Positions 1 to 8,427 of a stretch of 64,000 bases of DNA are shown here, one piece after another. The translations under genes and the position numbers were made by a program. The stretch comes from JAADHX01 sp964569385. GTDB lineage: Bacteria; Actinomycetota; Acidimicrobiia; Acidimicrobiales; Poriferisodalaceae. The first letter of the stretch is position 1. Every line of letters starts with the position of its first letter. The notes beneath the pieces were generated by a model, which searched no databases, was not told where the DNA came from, and saw only the letters and a list, made by a program, of their open reading frames with translations. Location of the stretch: NCBI GenBank assembly GCA_964569385.1, contig CAZMUM010000017.1:1-64000 (forward strand). Direction: 5' to 3'.

Positions 1-9
1 GTCCCCCAG

Positions 10-309
10 GTGATTGCATCGCCACAAGCGCGCGAGATGGATGACGAAGCGTTGAGGCCTCGGATCGGTCTGGGGTTGGGTCTCCTTGTCGGATCGCTAT
101 TGGTGGCGATGTTGTGGGTTGGCGTCGGTGGGGCCAGAGCCAATGCTGCTGCGACGACCGAAACGAGGGCCGAGCCGATAGCGGTTGTCGCACCAGGCGA
201 CGACGGCGAGACCGGCATCGACGACGGCGGCTTTGGTGCCACCCTCGGAATCGTGCTCGGCGTCAGCGCCGTAGTCGCGTATGGCTACATGCGAATGCGT
301 AACCAATAG
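10..309 (+). CDS. small two-helix membrane protein, unknown function
   Basis: About 99 residues from a GTG at 10. An in-frame ATG at 37 is an alternative start, and the frame is open to the window edge, so the gene may begin outside. Two hydrophobic segments are visible, near residues 18-42 (Gly/Leu/Val rich) and 75-95. They are joined by an acidic, Ala/Thr-rich linker that would lie outside the cell or in the cytoplasm depending on topology. I do not recognise a family. It is convergent with pyrC, and the structured repeat at 334-510 lies between the two. Confidence 0.45.
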   Translation: MIASPQAREMDDEALRPRIGLGLGLLVGSLLVAMLWVGVGGARANAAATTETRAEPIAVVAPGDDGETGIDDGGFGATLGIVLGVSAVVAYGYMRMRNQ

Positions 310-333
310 AGACCACGCCGCTCCCTAGCGGGA

Positions 334-510
334 GCTAACCGGGGTTTCACTCTCACAGTCACATCTACTGGGTTCGAGCGATAACCCGCAGACCACTACT
401 GTCACCGGGAAATGTTCGCCCGCAACCGTTTCCCGGTGACGGGTAGGTCTTAAACCACTCCTGTCACCGGCATCTGTTCGCCCGCAGCCGTTTCCCGGTG
501 ACGGGTCAGG
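334..510. repeat. structured intergenic repeat, family B, locus 1 (two hairpin units)
   Basis: One full unit begins ctaaccggggtttcactctc near 335, followed by a 12-bp perfect stem, gtcaccgggaaa (401-412) with tttcccggtgac (429-440), around a 16-nt loop. A second, shorter unit has gtcaccgg (463-470) pairing with ccggtgac (495-502). Each hairpin sits inside a short outer pairing of (a)gacc upstream with ggtct downstream. The same architecture recurs at 38350-38535. It lies between two convergent gene ends, and its right edge overlaps the last codons of pyrC. Confidence 0.75.
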
Positions 511-1552
511 TCTGGATTGTCCAGAGGGAGGCTTCTTCTGCGCCGAATAGCACAACCTCGTCGCCCTTCGTTGTGGTGAGCGACGTTGCCAGTTCTCGGT
601 CAATTGCTTCCCGGGTCATGGTGATTGTCGAGCGGGGAGGTTCGACTCCCCAGCAGGCAACTCCGTTCGTTGAGACGAACTGGCCAAGCCGATCAAGGCG
701 GCCAGCTTGATAGAACGCTTCGGCCACCACCTCCAACCCGTAGGCCGCGTTAAACACCCCGGCCTTGGCCACGGGACCGTACTTTTCCGTAGTCGGATGT
801 GGTGCGGAATCGGTACCAAGCATGTAATCCGCGGCACCCGACGTTGCGGCTGCCAGGAGTGCAGCTCGGTCGGCACTGGAGTTAATGACTGGCTTGCAGT
901 AGAGGTCGGGTCGCATCCCGTCGGCTAACACGTGAGACCGATCTCGGGCCAAGTGATGTGGGGTGATCGTCGCTGCGCATTGCGAGTGAGCGGCAACGAA
1001 GTCCACCCCGTCGCTGGTCGACACGTGCTCGACCGTCACCGACAGCTCGGGCAGCGCCGCGCAGACAGGTGCGAGCTGTTCGGAGAGGAAGTGAGCCTCG
1101 CGGTCGAAAATGTCGATGTCTGGATCGGTTGACTCGGCGTGTACCAGTAGCCGGATCCCAGAGTCGGCCATGACCTCGAACAACAAGATGAAGTCGAACA
1201 TCGAGGATCCTCCAGCCGCAGAGTTTGTGGTGGCCCCAGCCGGGTAGTACTTGACGGCCGCTATCGAGCCGTCGACGGCACCTCTCTTCAGATCGTTGAG
1301 ATCGATGTCTCGAGAGCAATACACCGCAAAGAGCGGACGGAAATCGGCAGCGTCAACGGGAGCGACAGCCATGATGCGCTCGCGATACGCGGTTACCGCG
1401 GCAGTCGACGTGATGGCTGGCACCAGGTTTGGCATCACGAGCGCGTAACGGAATCGGTGGGCCGTATAGCCAACAACTGCGGCCAGCATGTCATCGTCGC
1501 GCAGGTGAACGTGCCAGTCGTCTGGCTGTGGGATCTCGATCGAGGTGATCAT
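506..1552 (-). CDS. pyrC: dihydroorotase
   Basis: Catalyses reversible cyclisation of N-carbamoyl-L-aspartate to L-dihydroorotate, step three of de novo pyrimidine synthesis. The 348-residue length and the opening HVHLRD motif (His14, His16) fit the short E. coli-type (class II) dihydroorotases. Lys101 in AAVKYYP is the expected carboxylated metal-bridging lysine. The further metal and substrate motifs VHAES, EHVST and GTDSAPHP follow in order. The gene stands alone here, without other pyr genes. The ATG at 1552 gives the expected N-terminus directly before the metal motif. Confidence 0.95.
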   Translation of the reverse strand: MITSIEIPQPDDWHVHLRDDDMLAAVVGYTAHRFRYALVMPNLVPAITSTAAVTAYRERIMAVAPVDAADFRPLFAVYCSRDIDLNDLKRGAVDGSIAAVKYYPAGATTNSAAGGSSMFDFILLFEVMADSGIRLLVHAESTDPDIDIFDREAHFLSEQLAPVCAALPELSVTVEHVSTSDGVDFVAAHSQCAATITPHHLARDRSHVLADGMRPDLYCKPVINSSADRAALLAAATSGAADYMLGTDSAPHPTTEKYGPVAKAGVFNAAYGLEVVAEAFYQAGRLDRLGQFVSTNGVACWGVEPPRSTITMTREAIDRELATSLTTTKGDEVVLFGAEEASLWTIQT

Positions 1553-1603
1553 CGTCTCTTGGTTCTAGTCGCTCGACTGCGTTCACGTGCGCGGTTGCCT
1601 TGG

Positions 1604-2188
1604 ATGGACGTGATCTTCGACCTAGGCAAGACTGCGGTTGTGCGCCGGCGGGTAGGTTTCCTAACACTGATTCTGGTCGCGGCTGGGTGTTCCGATTCTG
1701 GTGGTGCACGAGTCGCAGAACCGACAACTCCAGCCGAGGCTGCGACTGCGACATCCACCGAAGCCTCGACGCCAGTGCCGGATCCTGGACCGCAAGCTGC
1801 GTCCACAACGGCGACGACTACTTCGCCCCCGATCGGAGCTGTCGCGGTTCTGTCTCGTTTCGAGCCGCCCCCAACATCGGGCACGTTCTCGTCGATGCTT
1901 GCGCTCGCAGTTGGACGAGTACAATTGCGGGGCGAATGCCTTGTGCTTCACGTTTCTGGGCAGCGGTATGGTCTCGTGATGCCGTACGGCACGTCGGTCA
2001 TCGACAACGTCGTTCACTTCGCCGATGGGGCCCAGCTTGCCCTTGGTCGGTGGGAGGTCGTCGGCGGGACCGGCTCCGGCTCCGACGTCGCCGACAGACG
2101 GACCTGTGATGACATCGACAGACATTGGATCACCGGGCATTTCTCGGACTGCTGCCGCATCGCACCTGACGGATTTGGCGCGGACTAG
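1604..2188 (+). CDS. putative secreted lipoprotein, unknown function
   Basis: A 194-residue product from the ATG at 1604; GTG at 1640 is an alternative start that would shorten the n-region. A basic RRR stretch, a hydrophobic core and the lipobox LVAAGC (Cys29) indicate a lipoprotein signal. A low-complexity Thr/Ala/Pro/Glu linker (about residues 35-75) follows, typical of actinobacterial surface lipoproteins, and then a small C-terminal domain with several cysteines. No family recognised. It is divergent from pyrC with about 50 bases between starts, which should hold both promoters. Confidence 0.6.
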   Translation: MDVIFDLGKTAVVRRRVGFLTLILVAAGCSDSGGARVAEPTTPAEAATATSTEASTPVPDPGPQAASTTATTTSPPIGAVAVLSRFEPPPTSGTFSSMLALAVGRVQLRGECLVLHVSGQRYGLVMPYGTSVIDNVVHFADGAQLALGRWEVVGGTGSGSDVADRRTCDDIDRHWITGHFSDCCRIAPDGFGAD

Positions 2189-2233
2189 CAGCACGCGACA
2201 CATTTGAAGCTGCCCGCCAACCCCAGGACGCCG

Positions 2234-4033
2234 ATGACAGCCGACCAACTCGCAGATATCGATGCCGACGTGCTGCGGCAGCGCTACCGCGACGAACGAG
2301 ACAAACGACTACGTGACGATGGCAACGATCAGTATCTCGATGTGGTTGGTCAATACGCCCACTTTGTCGATGACCCGTATGTCGAAGCTGGACTCAGCCG
2401 GGATCCATTAACCGACGATGTCGAGGTGGTGGTGATTGGCGGTGGCTTCGGCGGTCTTCTTGCTGGAGCCAGGCTTCGCGATGCCGGAATCGCCGACGTT
2501 CGAATCATCGAAAAGGGCGGCGACTTTGGTGGCACGTGGTACTGGAATCGGTACCCGGGGGCAATGTGCGACATCGAGTCATACATATACCTGCCGCTGC
2601 TTGAGGAGCTCGGTTACGTACCTAGCGAGAAATATGTCAAGGCCAAAGAGATCCTCGAGCACAGCCAGCGCATGGGCGAGCGCTACGGGCTATATGAGAA
2701 TGCGCTGTTTCAAACTGAGGCCCAGGAACTGCACTGGAACGACGAACACCGACGCTGGATCGTCAGCACTAACCGTCGAGACGCGATTCGGGCCCGCTTC
2801 GTCGTCATGTCGAGCGGTCCGCTGCATCGCCCGAAACTGCCAGGCATCAGCGGAATCGAAACGTATGAAGGTCACTCGTTTCACACAAGTCGATGGGACT
2901 ACGACTACACCGGTGGGGGTCCCGAGGGCGACCTTGTTGGCCTTGCGGGCAAACGAGTTGGCATCATCGGGACAGGAGCTACCGCAGTGCAGGCGGTGCC
3001 TCACTTGGCTGCAGGTGCCGCCGAGCTGTTCGTGTTTCAGCGAACGCCATCATCGATCGATGTCCGCAACAACAAACCGACCGACCCCACATGGGCCGCT
3101 TCGCTCGAGCCAGGATGGCAACAGCGCCGAATGGAGAACTTCAACAACTTGCTCACGGGCAAACCTGAGGCCGAAGACCTCGTCGACGACGGCTGGACCG
3201 ACATCATCGGCAACTTACTTGTAAGAATTCGTAGCGCTGGAGACAACGCCGACCTCTCGGCCGAGGGTCTCCGACGGACGATGGAATTGGCAGACTTTCA
3301 GAAAATGAACCAGATTCGCGAGCGTGTCGACGCGACTGTGACCGACCAGGACACCGCAGACTCGCTGAAGCCTTGGTATCGCCAGTTCTGTAAGCGGCCG
3401 TGTTTCCACGATCAGTATCTGCAAGCATTCAACGAACCGAACGTCACCCTGGTCGACACGTTAGGCAAAGGCGTCGACCGCATCACGCCGCAGGGAATCG
3501 TGGCCGGCGGGACCGAGTACGAACTCGACTGCATCATCTATGCGACTGGTTTTGAGGTCGGCACCGGGTTCACCCGTCGCGCCGGGTGCGAGCCGTACGG
3601 GCGGAACGCACTGTCACTGACCGACAAGTGGGCCAATGGTGTTCGCACCCTTCATGGCATGCACGTTCACGACTTTCCCAACCTGTTCGTTGTGAGTAGC
3701 AGCCAAGGTGGCTTCACTGCCAACTACCCACACCTGCTAGACGAGGTCAGCGCGCACATCGCATACGTCATCGCGGCGGCAACTACTCGCGACGCCACCG
3801 TTGTTGAGGCATCGGCCAGGGCCGAGGACGACTGGGTCGAAACCATTGTTGGTTTGGCCCGCAACAACCTCAGTTTTCTCGAGGACTGCACGCCGGGCTA
3901 CTACAACAACGAGGGCAAACCTGGCGACCGCAGCGGCCAGAACACGTCGTACGGAAAAGGTTCTGTGCAATTCTTCGAGCTATTGGCCAAGTGGCGAGAC
4001 GAAGGAACACTCGCCGGGCTTCACTTCAGCTAG
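2234..4033 (+). CDS. Baeyer-Villiger-type flavin monooxygenase
   Basis: Predicted FAD- and NADPH-dependent enzyme that inserts oxygen next to a ketone carbonyl, giving esters or lactones; the substrate is unknown. From the ATG at 2234 (599 residues) it has the FAD-binding GGGFGG (69-74), the BVMO signature GGTWYWNRYPG with a following Asp (99-113), the fingerprint YEGHSFHTSRWD (211-222) and the NADPH-binding GIIGTGAT (243-250). The fingerprint ends in Asp rather than Pro, as in the cyclopentadecanone/PAMO-like variants. A TTG at 2204 is possible, but the ATG has an AGGA 5-6 bases upstream. The 3' end overlaps the convergent vapC by 8 bases. Confidence 0.9.
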   Translation: MTADQLADIDADVLRQRYRDERDKRLRDDGNDQYLDVVGQYAHFVDDPYVEAGLSRDPLTDDVEVVVIGGGFGGLLAGARLRDAGIADVRIIEKGGDFGGTWYWNRYPGAMCDIESYIYLPLLEELGYVPSEKYVKAKEILEHSQRMGERYGLYENALFQTEAQELHWNDEHRRWIVSTNRRDAIRARFVVMSSGPLHRPKLPGISGIETYEGHSFHTSRWDYDYTGGGPEGDLVGLAGKRVGIIGTGATAVQAVPHLAAGAAELFVFQRTPSSIDVRNNKPTDPTWAASLEPGWQQRRMENFNNLLTGKPEAEDLVDDGWTDIIGNLLVRIRSAGDNADLSAEGLRRTMELADFQKMNQIRERVDATVTDQDTADSLKPWYRQFCKRPCFHDQYLQAFNEPNVTLVDTLGKGVDRITPQGIVAGGTEYELDCIIYATGFEVGTGFTRRAGCEPYGRNALSLTDKWANGVRTLHGMHVHDFPNLFVVSSSQGGFTANYPHLLDEVSAHIAYVIAAATTRDATVVEASARAEDDWVETIVGLARNNLSFLEDCTPGYYNNEGKPGDRSGQNTSYGKGSVQFFELLAKWRDEGTLAGLHFS

Positions 4034-4454
4034 CAGGGCGCTCCCACCGCACTCGATCGAACCGGGCGAAGTCCGAATCGTATGAAACGATCTCGGCACG
4101 ATGCTCAACGGCTAACGCGGCGAGGTGAAGGTCGTTGGCGAGGTTGCCTGTCACCTCGGAGGTGTTGCTTAGCTCGGCCATTAGGGCGAGGTGACGATGT
4201 CCTGGTTCGACTATCACTGTCGACGGAAGCTCGATCCATTGGGCGACTATCGACATTGCATCGTCAATGGTCAAAGGGTGGGGGAACAATCCTCGCTTGG
4301 TTGTGAGCCGAACGAATGCTAGAAGCACCAGCCATGTGAGGCCTACGGTTGCCCCGCCAGACATTGCCCGATCGAGCCACGTTTTCGCCTCGACGTGGCG
4401 CTCGGTGTCGGGGTTGACCGCATAGATGAGTACGTTCGCATCGACGAGTTTCAT
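4026..4454 (-). CDS. vapC: VapC-type PIN-domain toxin
   Basis: A 142-residue PIN-domain protein, predicted Mg2+-dependent endoribonuclease toxin. The opening KLVDANVLIYAVN carries the first catalytic Asp (residue 5). Further acidic residues occur in GNLANDLHLAALA and near the end in SYDSDFARF, the usual PIN order. Its ATG overlaps the stop of the upstream antitoxin (ATGA), so the two are translationally coupled. Which RNA it would cleave cannot be told from sequence. Confidence 0.88.
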   Translation of the reverse strand: MKLVDANVLIYAVNPDTERHVEAKTWLDRAMSGGATVGLTWLVLLAFVRLTTKRGLFPHPLTIDDAMSIVAQWIELPSTVIVEPGHRHLALMAELSNTSEVTGNLANDLHLAALAVEHRAEIVSYDSDFARFDRVRWERPAS

Positions 4455-4702
4455 GAGCCAGTGGCCAGCTTGTCTGCGAGCGCTTCGTCATCTAGTTCGG
4501 CTGCGAGATACAGAGCGCGATCGAGGTTGAGTGACGGACGCCCCATTGGAATTGTTGGTGACTCGAACGTGGTCGGATTGTCGGTGCGATGACCATCTCG
4601 TATCGCTCCGTTGACGGCCTCTTTGAACGAGCATCCACGATCGCGCATGCGAGCTCGTATGAGCTGCTCAGTATCTGACTCGAGCGTGATGGTCGTTCGC
4701 AT
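4451..4702 (-). CDS. vapB: VapB-type ribbon-helix-helix antitoxin
   Basis: An 83-residue protein whose N-terminus MRTTITLESDTEQLIRARM is typical of ribbon-helix-helix antitoxins (beta strand then two helices) that bind their own promoter as dimers. The acidic, Leu/Ala-rich C-terminus (LAAELDDEALADKLA) would be the arm that wraps the toxin. It precedes vapC with a 4-base ATGA overlap, the usual antitoxin-first order. Autoregulation from the region above 4702 is expected by analogy. Confidence 0.85.
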   Translation of the reverse strand: MRTTITLESDTEQLIRARMRDRGCSFKEAVNGAIRDGHRTDNPTTFESPTIPMGRPSLNLDRALYLAAELDDEALADKLATGS

Positions 4703-4880
4703 AGTTTGATGCTACTGCATCAAGTTCGGTGATTCGCAGCGTCAAATGCGAAACTTGAGCCGTTTTGGCAGCGCACTCACGTCTATTCTGTGGCCGCAGC
4801 TTGGGGATGAGGCGCGTTTGCTGTCAAGCTGTCTCGACCAAGAAGTCGCCGAAGTTATGAAGTCAGGAAAGAGGAACGAA

Positions 4881-6335
4881 ATGATCGCAGACCAGTTGAT
4901 TGACCGCCGCCAGTTCTACATCAACGGTGCGTGGGTGGATCCCGCCGTGGCCAACGACGCCGAGGTCATCGATCCTTCTACCGAGGAGGCGTGTGCTGTT
5001 ATCTCCTTCGGCTCGCAGGCCGACACAAATGCCGCGGTGGCCGCGGCCGATGCCGCATTCGATAGTTGGAGCCAGACCAGCCTCGACGAACGTGTCGTTC
5101 TTCTGGAGAAGCTCCTCGAGCTCTACGTCGCCAGGGCCGACGAGATGGCCGAGGCGATCTCATTGGAGATGGGCGCCCCGATAGCGCTGGCCAAAACAGC
5201 TCAGTTTGGCGCTGGTGCTTTTCACATTCAGACCTTCATAGCCGCTCTTAAGAACTTCGAGTTCGAGCGCCCACTTGGCGATCACGCTCCTGGCGACCGG
5301 ATCCTGTACGAACCAGTCGGTGTTTGCGCCTTGATCACACCGTGGAACTGGCCCATGAATCAGGTCACGCTCAAGGTCGTTCCGGCGCTCGGGGTTGGCT
5401 GCACCATGGTGCTTAAGCCGTCCGAAGTGGCCCCGCTTTCTTCAATGCTGTTTGCCGAGATGATCGATGAGGCCGGGTTCCCGCCTGGGGTGTTCAACCT
5501 TGTCAACGGCGATGGTCTTGGCGTCGGCACCCAGCTCTCTGGCCATCCCGATGTCGACATGGTGTCGTTCACCGGTTCCACTCGCGCCGGTGTCGCGATC
5601 ACCAAGAACGCAGCCGACTCCGTTAAGCGCGTCGCTCTTGAGCTCGGTGGCAAGGGTGCCAACATCATCTTCGCCGATGCCGATGAAAAGGCAGTGACAC
5701 GCGGCGTTCGCCAGTGCTTCAACAACAGTGGCCAGTCGTGCAATGCGCCTACCAGAATGCTGGTGCAACGGCCCATCTACGATGAAGCCATCGCCACCGC
5801 CACCAAGGTTGCCGAGCAGACTGCCGTCGACATTGCTTCGGCCGAGGGTCGCCACATTGGCCCGGTTGTCAACAAGGTGCAGTTCGACAAGATTCAGGCT
5901 CTAATCGCCAAGGGTGAAGACGAGGGCGCGACCCTGCTGGCTGGCGGCACCGGTCGACCCGAGGGTCATGACAGCGGTTATTTCGTTCGTCCAACAGTGT
6001 TTGGCGATGTCACCCCAGACATGACGATCGCTAGCGAAGAGATCTTCGGACCGGTCTTGTCGATCCTGCCGTTCGACACTGAAGAAGAAGCAATCGCCAT
6101 CGCTAACGACACCGCATACGGGCTCACTAACTACGTTCAAACCGCCGACAACGATCGGGCCCGGCGGGTGGCTCGGCGGCTCCGTTCAGGCATGGTCGAG
6201 ATGAACGGCCAGTCGCGTGGTGCTGGTTCGCCCTTCGGCGGCTACGGCCAGTCAGGCAACGGTCGCGAAGGTGGCGTATGGGGCATCGAAGAGTTTCTTG
6301 AGGTCAAGTCGATCAGCGGCTGGAACGAGGCCTAG
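4881..6335 (+). CDS. NAD(P)-dependent aldehyde dehydrogenase
   Basis: Oxidises an aldehyde to the acid; the substrate is not predictable. From the ATG at 4881 it has 484 residues, the usual ALDH length, with a purine-rich AGGAAAGAGG upstream. An upstream in-frame extension to 4746 does not look ALDH-like. Visible motifs are WNWPMNQ, KPSEVAPLSS, FTGSTRAG, the general-base Glu in LELGGKG, the catalytic Cys in NNSGQSCNAPTR and EEIFGPVLS. It is monocistronic, between vapB (divergent) and the radical SAM gene (convergent). Confidence 0.93.
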   Translation: MIADQLIDRRQFYINGAWVDPAVANDAEVIDPSTEEACAVISFGSQADTNAAVAAADAAFDSWSQTSLDERVVLLEKLLELYVARADEMAEAISLEMGAPIALAKTAQFGAGAFHIQTFIAALKNFEFERPLGDHAPGDRILYEPVGVCALITPWNWPMNQVTLKVVPALGVGCTMVLKPSEVAPLSSMLFAEMIDEAGFPPGVFNLVNGDGLGVGTQLSGHPDVDMVSFTGSTRAGVAITKNAADSVKRVALELGGKGANIIFADADEKAVTRGVRQCFNNSGQSCNAPTRMLVQRPIYDEAIATATKVAEQTAVDIASAEGRHIGPVVNKVQFDKIQALIAKGEDEGATLLAGGTGRPEGHDSGYFVRPTVFGDVTPDMTIASEEIFGPVLSILPFDTEEEAIAIANDTAYGLTNYVQTADNDRARRVARRLRSGMVEMNGQSRGAGSPFGGYGQSGNGREGGVWGIEEFLEVKSISGWNEA

Positions 6336-6354
6336 AATTCACTTGTTGGCTCGC

Positions 6355-7752
6355 TCAGCTGCCTTCTGGCGATGCTGCTGACCGAATAGGCAGTAGTTCG
6401 ACAAGTTGTCGGTTCTCTTCGGCATCGAGCACGCCATGCTGTACACACGCGGGCACAAGTTGGTCGGTCTCGGGATGGCCCATGCTGTACGCGCACGCTT
6501 CCAAACGCTCTTGGGCCTCAAGGATCCGCGGTTCGGTCGCTCGAGTTCCAGCCAGAATGTGTTGCCATCCGTCAGCGGTGTCGGCGGCATCGATGAACTG
6601 ATGCATCACGTAGGTGACCGCTTTTGCATCCCACCACCTCTGCTTGGCTCCTCCGCCGCGTTTTGCGAATCGGCCTGCCCAGCGGGCCGCATCCACGACG
6701 AACTTCGGATTGCTCGCTAACGACCTCGCAATCCGAACTCCCGTCTCGCCCTTTTCGCGCCTGATGAAGTTGCCGGGGAACGTCTCGATCCAAGCCTCGG
6801 CCATCGCTTGGTCGCGTGGGTCTTTGTCGTCGAGCAGGGGAACGTAGGTGTCGCCCAGCCACGCGCCCCAGGTAACTCGGTTGCACCGAAGATCGCCCAC
6901 TCGCATTGCTTCGAACGGCAGTCGAGTACCCGTGCCCGCTTCGACCTCGCCCCACACCAACTCCGACGTCAGCTCGCGGTACCCGGTGCTCCACCGGGCT
7001 TCGTTGCCGATGTAGGCGGCTGGTTGAAATGAGAACATCCGCCAACCCTGGTGCTTACACGCCTCGACCACGCCAGCGACCTCGCTGATGTTCTCAGGTG
7101 TGACGGTCATGTTGTGTGCGAGGTAAGACGACACGCCATGTTCTCGCTTCAGGCGGTCGAACATGTTGCAAAATCGGGCTCGAAACTCGTTCAGTTCGGC
7201 CTCCGACTGTGGCTTCTTGATACCGCTTCGGCCCATCATGGTGGTGTCCATGTGGCACGCAAAGGACAGGCTCGGAAACCGCGGCTTGTCGTTGTCGTCG
7301 ATGGCAATTGCCCGCAAGTACTCGTAATCGAAGTCGCCGTGAGTGAAACTCATTGGCGCTCGTCCGTGGGTGCGTATGACTTGTATCGCCGCTGCGTGAT
7401 CTTCTGGGTCCAACAGGCTCACTTCGCCGCCGATTAGTTGGGCGAACCCACCCCATCCCCGCCTCTCTCGAAGAAAGGCCATCTGCTTGGTGATTTCTCT
7501 GATGGTGTGCGGACCGTCAACTCGGACCTTGTTGGCGTCGGCCGAGTGGTAACACGGTTTGCAGGAGAAGTTGCAGCTAGGAAACACGCCGTGGGTCGCC
7601 TCACAACCAGTGCTCTTCTTGCCGAGCAACTGTCCGGGAACTTTCGAATTTGCTGGCAGCTCGGCCCACCGGACCCCTAGTGCCGCCGCGGTGTCGGGAT
7701 CGACTGGTCTTGTGCGAATTTCGAAATCACGAATGGTGGTTCTGACAGACAT
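6355..7752 (-). CDS. radical SAM protein, unassigned subfamily
   Basis: About 465 residues from the ATG at 7752; in-frame ATGs at 7785 and 7800 are alternatives. CNFSCKPCYH (Cys60, Cys64, Cys67) is the CX3CX2C motif that holds the 4Fe-4S cluster and S-adenosylmethionine. A further Cys six residues into the preceding TGCEATHG could be structural. The block IGGEVSLLDPED resembles the GGEP SAM-binding loop. There is no SPASM-type cysteine cluster; single cysteines occur near the C-terminus. The substrate is unknown. It is divergent from the CDP-alcohol phosphatidyltransferase gene, with under 80 bases between starts. Confidence 0.8.
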   Translation of the reverse strand: MSVRTTIRDFEIRTRPVDPDTAAALGVRWAELPANSKVPGQLLGKKSTGCEATHGVFPSCNFSCKPCYHSADANKVRVDGPHTIREITKQMAFLRERRGWGGFAQLIGGEVSLLDPEDHAAAIQVIRTHGRAPMSFTHGDFDYEYLRAIAIDDNDKPRFPSLSFACHMDTTMMGRSGIKKPQSEAELNEFRARFCNMFDRLKREHGVSSYLAHNMTVTPENISEVAGVVEACKHQGWRMFSFQPAAYIGNEARWSTGYRELTSELVWGEVEAGTGTRLPFEAMRVGDLRCNRVTWGAWLGDTYVPLLDDKDPRDQAMAEAWIETFPGNFIRREKGETGVRIARSLASNPKFVVDAARWAGRFAKRGGGAKQRWWDAKAVTYVMHQFIDAADTADGWQHILAGTRATEPRILEAQERLEACAYSMGHPETDQLVPACVQHGVLDAEENRQLVELLPIRSAASPEGS

Positions 7753-7830
7753 CACGTAGCCAACCCCGCCGAACCTTGGGTTCATACCGAAATTTGGCAC
7801 AAACGAAGCGCTCGCCGGGTTTCACCCTGA

Positions 7831-8427
7831 ATGCTCGATCAGATTGTTCGCCCCATCGTCGCGAGACCACTCGACCGCGCCGCACAATCGCTTGATCGAG
7901 CCGGTGTTACTCCCGCCGGAGTTACTGCGACCGGCCTTGGTCTCGGTGTTGCCTCGTGCGTTGCGATCATTGCCGGCGCATGGTGGTTGGGGATGGGCTT
8001 CTGGCTTCTGAACCGACTCGCCGATGGCCTCGACGGGTCGCTAGCGCGCCGCCGCGGCGGCCCGACCGATTTTGGTGGATTTACCGATCTCTTGTCAGAC
8101 TTCACTGTGTACGCCGCGATCATCGTGGCCATGGCGATCCGCGTCAGCGATGCCCGGATAGCGGCGATCTTTGTCTTGTTTGCTTACTACCTCTCCGGAA
8201 CGGCCGGTCTGGCGTGGTCGAATCTTGCGGCTCGGCGAGGAGCTGTTGGCGATTCAAGAACATTTATTTTTCCGGCGGGGTTGGCCGAAGGCACCGAAAC
8301 GGTGATTGCCTATGTAGTGATGTTCGCATTTCCCGCCCACCTAGAGGCGCTTCTATGGACATGGAGCGCCGTTGTTGGCGTGACCGTTGTTCAGCGCGTC
8401 GTCTATACGCGTCGGTTACTAACATGA
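7831..8427 (+). CDS. CDP-alcohol phosphatidyltransferase family membrane protein
   Basis: A 198-residue integral membrane enzyme of phospholipid synthesis that transfers a phosphatidyl or similar group from a CDP-activated donor to an alcohol. The full signature DG(X2)AR(X8)G(X3)D(X3)D is readable: DGSLARRR, then GGFTD, then LLSD, with both final Asp residues present. Several hydrophobic helices surround it. The acceptor alcohol is not predictable. Its stop codon overlaps the egtD start (ATGA at 8424-8427), so the two are translationally coupled, an unusual pairing. Confidence 0.87.
   Translation: MLDQIVRPIVARPLDRAAQSLDRAGVTPAGVTATGLGLGVASCVAIIAGAWWLGMGFWLLNRLADGLDGSLARRRGGPTDFGGFTDLLSDFTVYAAIIVAMAIRVSDARIAAIFVLFAYYLSGTAGLAWSNLAARRGAVGDSRTFIFPAGLAEGTETVIAYVVMFAFPAHLEALLWTWSAVVGVTVVQRVVYTRRLLT

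Noticed and set aside
7956..8423. Extension of egtD upstream to 7956
   Set aside because: This stretch is the phosphatidyltransferase gene in another frame; the EgtD family begins at the ATG at 8424.
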